This document shows positions 30,344-37,390 of a stretch of 64,000 nucleotides of DNA, in pieces (within the stretch, counting starts at the first letter, position 1; each line of letters opens with the position of its first letter). Made by a program: the position numbers and the translations under genes. Source of the stretch: Pigmentiphaga litoralis (GTDB lineage: Bacteria > Pseudomonadota > Gammaproteobacteria > Burkholderiales > Burkholderiaceae_B). The notes below the pieces were generated by a model. The model worked only from the letters and a program-made list of their open reading frames with translations, had not been told where the DNA came from and did no database searches. The DNA is taken from the NCBI RefSeq assembly GCF_013408655.1, contig NZ_JACCBP010000001.1:3410001-3474000 (forward strand). Reading direction: 5' to 3'.

Positions 30344-30411
30344 AGGGGACTGTCCCTTTTATTTATTCAGCCTTACCGCTTCAGACATTTAATTGGGGAC
30401 GGACCATTTTC
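30344..30411. repeat. REP-like sequences on the left flank of the RAYT homologue
   Basis: GGGGACTGTCCC is followed by TTTTATTTATT, and after a 25-base interval by a related AATTGGGGACGGACC. The stretch CTGTCCCTTTTATT (from 30350) recurs in inverted orientation on the other flank of the gene. GGGGAC/GTCCCC palindromes of this kind commonly accompany Y1/RAYT transposase genes in Burkholderiales (from general knowledge, unverified). Confidence 0.65.
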
Positions 30412-30444
30412 TCATCCCCCGTACATCCAGCATCCATGCGCGTT

Positions 30445-31212
30445 TCAGGGCGGTTGGCGAACTGCGGTTTCCGGTCCCGAAGACTCGTCCTTTTGCGCCG
30501 CGTTCTCCACCCCTGCTTCCATTGCCGGCGCGACCGTCTTGCGCGGCCGGCCACGTTTTGCGGCGGCGGGCCGTCGGCTGGCCGCGCCGCCCCCCAGCAT
30601 TTCCAGGAAGCTGTCCGATCCCAGGGCCCACTGGCCCTGCAACGCCCGTCCGATGGCGTCCGCGTCGCGCGACGACAATCCTGCCAATATGTAGCGGCGG
30701 TATTTGGCCTGGCGGTCGAACGGGGTATTGCCGTAGGCCCAGTAGTCGCCGTGATCGTGCAGAAAGGGTTGCTTGGCGCCGCCCATGTGCGCGGCGGCCG
30801 ATGACCATCTCCATTGCTCGGCGTCATCTGTCAGGGCTTGTCGCAGCGGCAGGGTTTCAACCCAGGCTTGCGCCGGCAGGACCCAGGCGCCGGGTTCCAC
30901 TAGCGTGGACCGGTAGCGGCCCTGGAAAACCGGGCCGGACCGCAAATGCGCCGCCAGCCGGCGGCCGATGGCCTGCAGCAGGCCGGCCAGACCATTCGAG
31001 CCGGCGGGCGTTGCAAGCAGCAGTAACTGGTCGGGCGCCAATGTCCACCCATGCAGCGCGACGCCATGCATGCGGGCTTCGTCGGCCAGCCATGCCGCGA
31101 CACGATCGAAAAGCGCCGCCACCGACCCTTCCGAAGGGGCCAGGGGCGAGGTAAACCGGGCCTGCGCAAGGTGCGGAAGGCCAGCTGCGTAGAGTCTGGG
31201 AAGACGTGCCAT
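30445..31212 (-). CDS. RAYT/Y1-transposase (IS200-like) family protein lacking catalytic residues
   Basis: A 255-residue intact protein of the REP-associated tyrosine transposase group. Recognisable positions are MARLPRLY (start of the family), GVALHGWTL, GLLQAIGRRLAAH, VFQGRYRSTLVE, WRWSSAAAH, HDHGDYWAYGNTPFDRQ, QWALGSDSFLEML and a C-terminal basic AAAKRGRPRKT. The nickase core is gone: the HUH motif, normally DNHxHLL, reads PDQLLLL (60-66), the first-helix HH is PH, and the catalytic Tyr of the AYIELNPVRAG segment is replaced by Trp118 (AWVETLPLRQA). There are no stops or frameshifts, so it looks retained rather than decaying. RGRPRK (220-225) is an AT-hook-like motif. A DNA- or REP-binding role is an inference. 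Confidence 0.8.
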   Translation of the reverse strand: MARLPRLYAAGLPHLAQARFTSPLAPSEGSVAALFDRVAAWLADEARMHGVALHGWTLAPDQLLLLATPAGSNGLAGLLQAIGRRLAAHLRSGPVFQGRYRSTLVEPGAWVLPAQAWVETLPLRQALTDDAEQWRWSSAAAHMGGAKQPFLHDHGDYWAYGNTPFDRQAKYRRYILAGLSSRDADAIGRALQGQWALGSDSFLEMLGGGAASRRPAAAKRGRPRKTVAPAMEAGVENAAQKDESSGPETAVRQPP

Positions 31213-31225
31213 CCGCTCAGGTTAC

Positions 31226-31240
31226 AATAAAAAGGGACAG
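31226..31240. repeat. Right-flank inverted copy of the RAYT-associated repeat
   Basis: AATAAAAAGGGACAG is the reverse complement of the left-flank CTGTCCCTTTTATT except for one extra A/T. It lies 14 bases upstream of the RAYT start, so the gene is bracketed by a ~15-bp inverted repeat roughly 0.86 kb apart. Confidence 0.65.
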
Positions 31241-31285
31241 ATGGCTCGGCCTTACCGTGTCGCCGCATTTTTGCGAATTTTTACA

Positions 31286-31312
31286 GAACATCCGGCAAGA
31301 AAAGCTGTCTAT
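31286..31312 (+). promoter_or_regulatory. Possible sigmaE-type promoter for rpoH
   Basis: GAACAT, a 16-base spacer, then TCTAT resembles the extracytoplasmic sigma factor pattern GAACTT-N16-TCTRA with one mismatch in each element. E. coli rpoH has a sigmaE promoter. This is by-eye only and lies about 225 bases upstream of the start codon. Confidence 0.3.
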
Positions 31313-31480
31313 TCTTATAGGTCGGGTACGTTGGTTATCCGCGCGCCATCAAGGCAAATGCCAAGCAAAGGCGCAAGCAGGAATGAGGTGTCTGCCGGGC
31401 GGGACCGCAGCGCAGCACAGGGCGGCAAGGCCTGCCCTTGCACCATACATTCCGGCTATCGCAGCTATCAAAAAGACGCA

Positions 31481-31507
31481 TTAGCACTCGGTTTGCTGGA
31501 GTGCTAA
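31481..31507 (+). promoter_or_regulatory. Perfect CIRCE operator (HrcA site) upstream of rpoH
   Basis: TTAGCACTC, nine bases, GAGTGCTAA: an exact match to the 9-9-9 CIRCE consensus bound by the heat-shock repressor HrcA. It ends 27 bases before the rpoH start and just upstream of the GGGAGG ribosome-binding site, so it lies in or beside the transcript leader. It implies HrcA control of the sigma32 gene. Confidence 0.93.
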
Positions 31508-31534
31508 CCTTGATGCATTGGGAGGTATGAATCC

Positions 31535-32446
31535 ATGAACAAATCGTTGAAGCAGTCCCCCGTCGTCCCTGCCGGTTTCGGCCCCGGAGCGCTGGCCATG
31601 GCAATTGCCAATCCAGGTGCGCTCGGTACGATAGAGGCATATATCGGCGCGGTGAACCGCCTGCCGGTGCTGACTGCCGACCAGGAAACGTCGCTGGCCC
31701 GTCGCTATCAGGAAACCGAAGACCTGGGCGCCGCCCGCGAGCTGGTCCTGTCGCACCTGCGTCTGGTGGTGGCGATCGCTCGCCAGTACCTGGGCTATGG
31801 GTTGCCGCATGCCGACCTGATCCAGGAAGGCAACGTGGGCCTGATGAAAGCCGTGAAGCGTTTCGATCCGGAACGTGGCGTGCGCCTGGTGTCGTTCGCG
31901 ATTCACTGGGTCAAGGCCGAAATCCACGAGTACATCCTCAAGAACTGGAAGCTCGTGAAGGTCGCGACCACGAAGGCGCAGCGCAAGCTGTTCTTCAATC
32001 TTCGCAGCATGAAGAAGGACTCGCGTTCGCTCACCCCGGATCAGGTCACCGAGATCGCGACCGCGCTGAACGTGCGTCCGCAAGACGTGACCGACATGGA
32101 AGTGCGGCTGTCGGGCCAGGATATGGCGCTTGAAGGCCGCGGGACGGACGACGGCGAAACGGATTTTGCGCCGATCGCCTACCTGTCGGACGAAGGGCAG
32201 CATGAGCCGACCCAGGTGCTGGAAGGACGCCGCCGCGACGAGCTGCATGGCGTTGGCTTGCACTCGGCGCTCGACGCGCTGGACGACCGGTCGCGCCGCA
32301 TCATTGAAGCGCGCTGGTTGAAGGATGAAGGCGGTCTGACCTTGCAGGAACTCGCTTCCGAGTTCGGCGTGTCGGCAGAACGCATTCGCCAGATCGAAGC
32401 GCGCGCCATGGTCAAGATGCGTGGCGCGTTGGCCGAATACGCCTGA
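31535..32446 (+). CDS. rpoH: RNA polymerase heat-shock sigma factor sigma32
   Basis: A 303-residue group 3 sigma70-family factor. Region 2 is seen in ELVLSHLRLVVAIARQYL, GLPHADLIQEGNVGLMKAV and RFDPERGVRLVSFAIHWVKAEI; the RpoH box QRKLFFNLRS that distinguishes sigma32 is present; region 4 is GGLTLQELASEFGVSAERIRQIEARA. SD GGGAGG is nine bases upstream of the ATG. It is the only plus-strand gene in the first 37 kb, divergent from the RAYT gene, with a CIRCE operator in front and a terminator behind. Confidence 0.98.
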   Translation: MNKSLKQSPVVPAGFGPGALAMAIANPGALGTIEAYIGAVNRLPVLTADQETSLARRYQETEDLGAARELVLSHLRLVVAIARQYLGYGLPHADLIQEGNVGLMKAVKRFDPERGVRLVSFAIHWVKAEIHEYILKNWKLVKVATTKAQRKLFFNLRSMKKDSRSLTPDQVTEIATALNVRPQDVTDMEVRLSGQDMALEGRGTDDGETDFAPIAYLSDEGQHEPTQVLEGRRRDELHGVGLHSALDALDDRSRRIIEARWLKDEGGLTLQELASEFGVSAERIRQIEARAMVKMRGALAEYA

Positions 32447-32490
32447 GCGGACACCATCGCCTGACTGGCTTCACCGCCGGCACGGCAAGA

Positions 32491-32520
32491 AAAAAAGCGG
32501 CCACGGCCGCTTTTTTCTTT
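32491..32520 (+). terminator. Rho-independent terminator of rpoH
   Basis: AAAAAAGCGG and CCGCTTTTTT pair around a 6-base loop and run into TTTTTTCTTTT, 45 bases after the rpoH stop. The A-rich left arm could also let it work from the opposite strand. Confidence 0.9.
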
Positions 32521-32589
32521 TGCGCCCATACACCGGTTTAGACGGCAGGACGACCTCGACACACTCTGTTACCTGCTGAGGCTCATTTA

Positions 32590-32640
32590 ATGAAGAAAAA
32601 AGCGACAACCGGGAAACTTCTGGCTTTCGCAGGCGCCTAA
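32590..32640 (+). CDS. Possible 16-codon ORF, MKKKATTGKLLAFAGA
   Basis: ATG is preceded by a GAGG nine bases upstream and opens a 16-residue basic then hydrophobic peptide ending in TAA. It lies inside the candidate small transcript behind rpoH. Length is too short for any statistical support; it may be chance. Confidence 0.2.
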   Translation: MKKKATTGKLLAFAGA

Positions 32641-32794
32641 CTATCAGTTGGGGCACAAACAGGCGCAATGCCTTGTGTCGGACGTCGTGAGGCCCCCCCG
32701 CCTTCACGCCGTTCTTCCGGACAGTCTTGTCGGTACCAGCGTACGTCCGCCTCTGTATTTCTCCTCCCTCCCCCCCACTCGAGGCGGATATGTT

Positions 32795-32827
32795 AACGGG
32801 GCACCGCAAGGTGCCCCGTTTTTTTAT
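32795..32827 (+). terminator. Strong plus-strand Rho-independent terminator facing the sco gene
   Basis: AACGGGGCACC pairs perfectly with GGTGCCCCGTT around a GCAA tetraloop and is followed by seven T residues (the last two of the arm plus five). The minus-strand side lacks a T-run, so it serves rightward transcription. Confidence 0.9.
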
Positions 32828-32856
32828 GCCCGCCGGAATCGTTGCCCGCTGGAGTG

Positions 32857-33477
32857 TCAGTCGAGCAACTGACGAATGTCGGACGCCAGCGCATCGGGCG
32901 TGGCCGTATGCCGGCCGTACAAGCGCAGATTGCCCTTGGGGTCGAAAATGTAGATGCCCGCCGAGTGGTCCATGCTGTAGGAACCCGGTTCCTTGCCGGG
33001 AACCTTGGCGTAGAAGACCTTGAACGACTTGGCGACCCGGGCGGTGTCTTCCGCCGACCCTGACAGCCCCAGGAACCGCGGATCGAACTGCGTCACGTAG
33101 TCCTTAATGACGGCGGCGGTGTCGCGTTCCGGGTCGACCGTCACGAAGACGACCTGCACTTTGTCGGCGTCCGGCCCCAGCCGTTTCATGACCTCGGCAA
33201 AATTCGCCAGCGTGGTCGGGCAGACATCGGGGCACTGAATGAATCCAAAAAAGACCACCACGGCCTTGCCGCGAAAGTCGGCCATGCCGCGCCTGGCCCC
33301 GTTGTGGTCCGTCAGGTTCAGGTCTCCGCCGATATCGCTGCCCGTGACGTCCGTGCTGTTGAACGCCAGTTCCTTGCGTTGGCAGCCAGCCAGGGCGCCG
33401 GCCATCAGACCGGCCAGCGTCAGTGCGGCGCCAGCACGCAGGACCAGACGCCGGCGCGGGAAAAGAGAGGATGTCAT
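32857..33477 (-). CDS. SCO1/SenC family copper chaperone lipoprotein
   Basis: Delivers copper to the CuA site of cytochrome c oxidase subunit II. The 206-residue protein from MTSSLFPRRR has a lipoprotein leader with ALAGC (Cys32). The thioredoxin-fold body has the copper-binding CPDVC (Cys82, Cys86) and the distal His171 in DHSAGIYIFDP, so all three ligands are intact. It is the last gene of the oxidase assembly group, 54 bases after ctaB. Confidence 0.95.
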   Translation of the reverse strand: MTSSLFPRRRLVLRAGAALTLAGLMAGALAGCQRKELAFNSTDVTGSDIGGDLNLTDHNGARRGMADFRGKAVVVFFGFIQCPDVCPTTLANFAEVMKRLGPDADKVQVVFVTVDPERDTAAVIKDYVTQFDPRFLGLSGSAEDTARVAKSFKVFYAKVPGKEPGSYSMDHSAGIYIFDPKGNLRLYGRHTATPDALASDIRQLLD

Positions 33478-33531
33478 GAGCAGGACGCCAAGGCGCCGCA
33501 AGGAAAACGAACAGTCGGAAAAACCGGCAGG

Positions 33532-34425
33532 TCAGACGTTCAGCAGCCAGTGATCAGCCAGCAAGGCGGCGAACAGCAGCGACAGATACAGGATCGAGAA
33601 CTTGAACATGCTGCGCGCCAGGGCGTCGCTGTACTGACGGTACAGCTTCCAGGCATAGCCCACGAAGATCGCACCCAGCACCAGCGCGCTCACCAGGTAG
33701 ACCCAGCCGCTCATGCGGATCACATAGGGCAGCAGCGTGGTCGCCAGCAGGGCGATGGAATACAGCAGGATATGGAGCCGGGTCAACGCTTCGCCGTGCG
33801 TGATCGGCAGCATCGGCAGGCCCGAGTTTTCGTAGTCGCGGGTGCGATAGAGCGCCAGCGCCCAGAAGTGCGGCGGGGTCCACACAAAGATGATCAGCAC
33901 CAGCAGCCAGGCTTCGGCCGGGACACTGTTGGCCACGGCGGCCCAGCCCAGGGCGGGCGGCATGGCGCCCGACAGGCCGCCAATCACGATGTTCTGCGGC
34001 GTGCGCGGCTTCAGGATGATCGTGTAGATGATTGCGTAGCCGACAAAGGTGGCGAAGGTCAGCCACATCGTGAGCGGATTGACCCATCGGTAGAGCACGA
34101 ACATGCCCGCGCCGCCAACGATGCCGGACACCAGCAGAATGTGCGGCGCGCTGATTTCCCCGCGGGCCGACGCCCGATGGGCGGTGCGTGTCATCTTGGC
34201 GTCGACCTGCTCTTCGATCAGGCAATTGACCGCAAAGGCCGCCGCCGCCAGCAGCCAGATCCCGATCGTGGCCGACAACACGGTCTGCCAGGGCGGCAAC
34301 GTGGGCGACGCCAGGAACATCCCGATGACCGCGCAGAACACGGCCAGCTGGGTGACCCGGGGCTTGGTCAGGACCAGGTATTGACGGATGCGCAGGTTGG
34401 CGCGCGACGCGGTAAGGCTTTCCAT
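33532..34425 (-). CDS. ctaB: Protoheme IX farnesyltransferase (heme O synthase) CtaB/CyoE
   Basis: A 297-residue UbiA-family membrane prenyltransferase that farnesylates heme B for the oxidase. About eight membrane segments are predicted. The first Asp-rich loop region is [20 protein letters not shown] and the second conserved loop includes [15 protein letters not shown]. It starts [19 protein letters not shown] near residue 14, the usual entry. It follows ctaA by 14 bases, so heme B to heme O to heme A enzymes are adjacent. Confidence 0.96.
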   Translation of the reverse strand: MESLTASRANLRIRQYLVLTKPRVTQLAVFCAVIGMFLASPTLPPWQTVLSATIGIWLLAAAAFAVNCLIEEQVDAKMTRTAHRASARGEISAPHILLVSGIVGGAGMFVLYRWVNPLTMWLTFATFVGYAIIYTIILKPRTPQNIVIGGLSGAMPPALGWAAVANSVPAEAWLLVLIIFVWTPPHFWALALYRTRDYENSGLPMLPITHGEALTRLHILLYSIALLATTLLPYVIRMSGWVYLVSALVLGAIFVGYAWKLYRQYSDALARSMFKFSILYLSLLFAALLADHWLLNV

Positions 34426-34439
34426 GGCTGAAGGTTAAC

Positions 34440-35531
34440 TCAAGCGTTCGTGCTGGCGACAGCGCCCACCGGCGGCGGGTCGGCCCGTCCGGCGTGGGAC
34501 AGGCGCACGATCAGGGTGATGCAGAGGATGGTCAGAACCGCCGCGCCGCCGTTATGCAGCACGGCAATCACTATAGGCCATTGCAGGAAAATGCTGGTCA
34601 GGCCGGTCAGCAGCTGGACGAGCAGCATGATGTTCAGCAGGCGGGCCGGACCGCGCGTGCCGGGAATGCGCTTCAGCTTGAAGGCCAGCCACCCCAGATA
34701 GATCAGGACGACAAAGGCGAAGTTCCGGTGCGTCCAGTGGATGGCCGTCAGGGCGTCTTGCGAAATGATCTCGCCGCTTGGCAGTTCGCCCAGCGCACGG
34801 ATGATGGAATAGCCGCTCTTGAAGTCCATGGGCGGAACCCACTCGCCGTGGCAGGTTGGAAATTCCAGGCAGGCCAGGGCCGCGTAGTTAGTGCTCACCC
34901 ACCCGCCCAGCGCCAACTGGGTGAACAGCAGGACCAGGCCAATGATCGCTGCGGTTCGCCATCGTCGGGCGTCAGCCGGAATCGGAATGTGCGCCTGCTG
35001 GTTGGCGGACAGCCAGGTCAGCAGGGACAGCAGGATCATGCCGCCCAGCAGGTGCGCCGTTACCACCACCGGCATCAGCTGATGCGTCACCGTCCACGCG
35101 CCAAACGCCCCTTGCAGGCACACCGCCGGCAGGATAATGGTCGCCAACCAGGGCGACTGCGCCAGCGTCTTGCGATGACGCCAGGCCATGAACACGATCG
35201 CAATGATCAGGATGCCCAGCAGCGTGCCGACATAGCGATGGATCATTTCGATCCAGGCCTTGGGCACGGTGACCGGGCCGTCCGGCATCGCCTGCACCGC
35301 CGCATGGATATCCGCCCGCGCGCCGATCGGCGTCACGTTTCCGTAGCAGCCAGGCCAGTCCGGACAACCCAGACCGGAGTCGGACAGCCGCACAAAGGCC
35401 CCGAACATGATCAGGTCGAAAGTCAGGAACATCGTGACCGCGACGAGCTTGGCGTACCGCGCACGGATGCGGGCAAACCGCGACGGCGCGGGATCGGGTG
35501 TTCCTGTGGTTGGGGAATGAGCGGACATCAT
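34440..35531 (-). CDS. ctaA: Heme A synthase CtaA (COX15)
   Basis: Oxidises heme O to heme A. The 363-residue protein has eight predicted membrane segments and the COX15 features FGAFVRLSDSGLGCPDWPGC, EMIHRYVGTLLG, VTAHLLGGMILLS and the C-terminal half ALTAIHWTHRNFA, with conserved heme-ligand histidines in the H-rich helices. Two adjacent ATG codons open the gene; which is used is not decided. It is followed closely by ctaB. Confidence 0.96.
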   Translation of the reverse strand: MMSAHSPTTGTPDPAPSRFARIRARYAKLVAVTMFLTFDLIMFGAFVRLSDSGLGCPDWPGCYGNVTPIGARADIHAAVQAMPDGPVTVPKAWIEMIHRYVGTLLGILIIAIVFMAWRHRKTLAQSPWLATIILPAVCLQGAFGAWTVTHQLMPVVVTAHLLGGMILLSLLTWLSANQQAHIPIPADARRWRTAAIIGLVLLFTQLALGGWVSTNYAALACLEFPTCHGEWVPPMDFKSGYSIIRALGELPSGEIISQDALTAIHWTHRNFAFVVLIYLGWLAFKLKRIPGTRGPARLLNIMLLVQLLTGLTSIFLQWPIVIAVLHNGGAAVLTILCITLIVRLSHAGRADPPPVGAVASTNA

Positions 35532-35546
35532 GCGTGTCTGTACCTG

Positions 35547-36200
35547 TTACCCGATGCGCGAGGCTTTCAGCAGTTCGCCGATGTCGTTGCGCAGTTCGGC
35601 CGGATCCGGATTTTCGGGGAAACGCATCATCAGGTTGCCGCGGGGATCCACCAGCCAGATGTGCTTGCGCAGCGCCTCGGGGGTGTTGGCCACGCCGTCG
35701 GGCAAGGCCAGGAAGTCGGCAATCTGGCGCGCATCGCCACGCACGAAGCGCATGCCTTCGTAGGCGCGGATCACGATCGTCGGCACGGGTTCCTTGTCGT
35801 TGATCAGCCAGACCCGTTCGATCCGGCCGATTTCCTTGCCGGTGCTGGCGTGGGTCTGGCGGATGATGAACAGGTTCTTGGCGCAGGCTTCGTCGCACGC
35901 GCCGGAATTGCTGCTGATCAGCACCCACTTGCCGTACAGGCTGCGCAAGTCGAAGGGCGTGCCGTCCAAATTGGTCAGCGGCATGACGGCGGCGTCGGGG
36001 ACCGGACGCTGCGGCGTGATCAGCTGGCCATAGTTGGTCGAGCCCGCGGGCCGCCAGTTCAGGAAATAGGCGGCGGCCGCGAACAGTACCGGCGCGGCGC
36101 ACACCAGCAACACCATGAACAGGGTAAAGGTCGAGCGCTTCGGCGGCGGCGCGTTGCGGCCGCGCGGGTCAGCGGCGCGAGAAACGGAGGTGTCGGACAA
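35547..36200 (-). CDS. Membrane-anchored SCO-like cytochrome oxidase assembly protein
   Basis: A 217-residue protein with one membrane helix (FTLFMVLLVCAAPVLFAAAA) and a periplasmic thioredoxin-like domain. The start is taken as a TTG (LSDTSVSRAAD) because GGAG lies seven bases upstream; an ATG 19 codons earlier has no site and runs deep into SURF1. This gives a 32-base overlap with the SURF1 gene. The domain has FDLRSLYGKWVLISS and CDEAC, a Cys-x3-Cys pair like SCO1, then KHIWLVDPRGNLMMRFPE. Betaproteobacterial oxidase clusters often carry this gene between surf1 and ctaA; exact role (copper or thiol chemistry) is not established. Confidence 0.85.
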   Translation of the reverse strand: MSDTSVSRAADPRGRNAPPPKRSTFTLFMVLLVCAAPVLFAAAAYFLNWRPAGSTNYGQLITPQRPVPDAAVMPLTNLDGTPFDLRSLYGKWVLISSNSGACDEACAKNLFIIRQTHASTGKEIGRIERVWLINDKEPVPTIVIRAYEGMRFVRGDARQIADFLALPDGVANTPEALRKHIWLVDPRGNLMMRFPENPDPAELRNDIGELLKASRIG

Positions 36201-37002
36201 GAAGCACTCCAAAAGCAATGGCGGCAATGGCCGCGAAAGAAAACCACTGCAGCGCATAGCCGCGATGCATGTCGGTATTGGCCGGTGGCGCGGGCCAATC
36301 CTGCACCAGGTTGCCGTCGGGCTGCGACGACTGCAGTACCGCGGGCAGCACGGTCAGGCCGCTGGCGCGCGCAAAGGCGGCCACATCCAGGTTCTGTACC
36401 CGGGGCAGCGGCCCGTCGGCCGGTTGCCGATCGGCAGGCAGCCGGTCGGGCAGCACGGCCGCCTTGCCGGCGCCCAGGCTCGACAGTTCGAGCAAGCGGG
36501 GAATATGGGAGAGCACCGTGCCGGACACCTTGACCTGGCCTGCGGGCGCGGGCACCGCGCTGAGCGGCTGATCGGGAAATTGCCGGGGCAGCCACCCTCG
36601 CAGCACCAGGACGACCGGGCCGGCACCAGTGTAGCCGCCGGCCGTTGTTGGCGCCTCGGACGAATTGTCCAAGCGTAGCGGCGTCACCACCCAGAATCCC
36701 GGCCGGCCGCCGGCGGTCCGGTTGTCCAGCAGCACGGTCAGATCGGGCAGCCACTGGCCTTGAGCCGAAGCCGGCCGCCAGGCGGTCAGGTCCGCAGGCG
36801 GCGTGGACGCCACCACCTGCAAGGGCGCCTGGCGTTTGCCCGCTTCCACCTGTGCAAGCAGCGCGGCCTTTTCCTTGCCGCGCGCGACCTGCCACCGCCC
36901 GAGCGACACACATACCAGCACCGTGATGGCCAGCAGCACGAGCGCGACCACGACGCGGCCGCGGCTGGGCCGCGCCTTGCTGGCAGGGCCAGACGGGGGC
37001 AT
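36169..37002 (-). CDS. SURF1 family cytochrome oxidase assembly protein
   Basis: Inner-membrane factor for heme A insertion into oxidase subunit I. The body shows the first helix VVVALVLLAITVLVCVSLG followed by GRWQVARGKEKAALL (the GxWQ pattern of SURF1), VLLDNRTAGGRPGFWVVTPL, LVLRGWLPR, and the C-terminal helix after HRGYALQWFSFAAIA. It ends with a basic RHLRFSRR. The start is uncertain: MPPSGPASKA with AAGG close by is used, but an ATG ten codons upstream is possible. It is divergent from the DUF2909 gene, sharing a promoter region of about 75 bases. Confidence 0.9.
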   Translation of the reverse strand: MPPSGPASKARPSRGRVVVALVLLAITVLVCVSLGRWQVARGKEKAALLAQVEAGKRQAPLQVVASTPPADLTAWRPASAQGQWLPDLTVLLDNRTAGGRPGFWVVTPLRLDNSSEAPTTAGGYTGAGPVVLVLRGWLPRQFPDQPLSAVPAPAGQVKVSGTVLSHIPRLLELSSLGAGKAAVLPDRLPADRQPADGPLPRVQNLDVAAFARASGLTVLPAVLQSSQPDGNLVQDWPAPPANTDMHRGYALQWFSFAAIAAIAFGVLLVRHLRFSRR

Positions 37003-37077
37003 AGCCTTTTGTTGCACCGGCGGGGTCCCCATCAGGCCCGGGGCACTGCGATAATCGACGCTTGCGGGAGGAGTTTG

Positions 37078-37278
37078 ATGCGCATCATTGTTGCCATTGC
37101 CTTTATCGGCATTCTGTACAGCCTGGCGTCCGCCCTGTTTTTCCTGATGCGGGACAAGGGCAAGACCAACCGGACCGTCAATGCACTGACCGCCCGGATC
37201 GGCCTGTCGGTCATGCTGTTTCTGTTCGTGCTGTTCGCGCACTGGATGGGGTGGATCCAGAGCACCGGGCTGCGCTAG
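37078..37278 (+). CDS. Twin-transmembrane small protein (DUF2909 type)
   Basis: A 66-residue protein: MRIIVAIAFIGILYSLASAL is helix 1, the polar loop has RDKGKTNRTVNALTARIG, and helix 2 is SVMLFLFVLFAHWMGWI. GGAGGAG lies five bases upstream of the ATG, and the gene is easily missed inside a longer chance frame. The two-helix layout and the position inside a betaproteobacterial oxidase cluster, opposite SURF1, match the DUF2909 family. It presumably assists oxidase assembly; evidence is contextual only. Confidence 0.88.
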   Translation: MRIIVAIAFIGILYSLASALFFLMRDKGKTNRTVNALTARIGLSVMLFLFVLFAHWMGWIQSTGLR

Positions 37279-37311
37279 GCCGTTTGACATGCGGGCCGCG
37301 CCCTGAAAAGA

Positions 37312-37353
37312 CAAGGCGGATGGCGGCGGTACGTGCCGCTGCCATCCGCCTTG
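37312..37353. terminator. Hairpin between the convergent DUF2909 gene and coxC
   Basis: CAAGGCGGATGGC pairs perfectly with GCCATCCGCCTTG, with a further GCGG/CCGC pairing inside. The minus side is followed by TCTTTTC, favouring termination of coxC transcription; it may act in both directions. Confidence 0.7.
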
Positions 37354-37390
37354 CCGAGTCATGACCGAAGGGCTTGGAACCAGTAAGGGC

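Larger units (their letters stand above)
32530..32827 (+). ncRNA. Candidate small RNA or short leader transcript downstream of rpoH
   Basis: No conserved coding gene fits the 280 bases after the rpoH terminator, yet the stretch ends in a second, very strong plus-strand terminator. A transcript must start between the two terminators, or rpoH read-through must be common, for the second to have a purpose. It contains a pyrimidine-rich run (around 32,755-32,778). No promoter could be identified confidently, and no known RNA family was recognised. Confidence 0.3.

Noticed and set aside
32648..32872. 74-codon plus-strand frame behind rpoH
   Set aside because: It reads through the strong terminator hairpin and into the sco gene end, has no Shine-Dalgarno, and no recognisable features.
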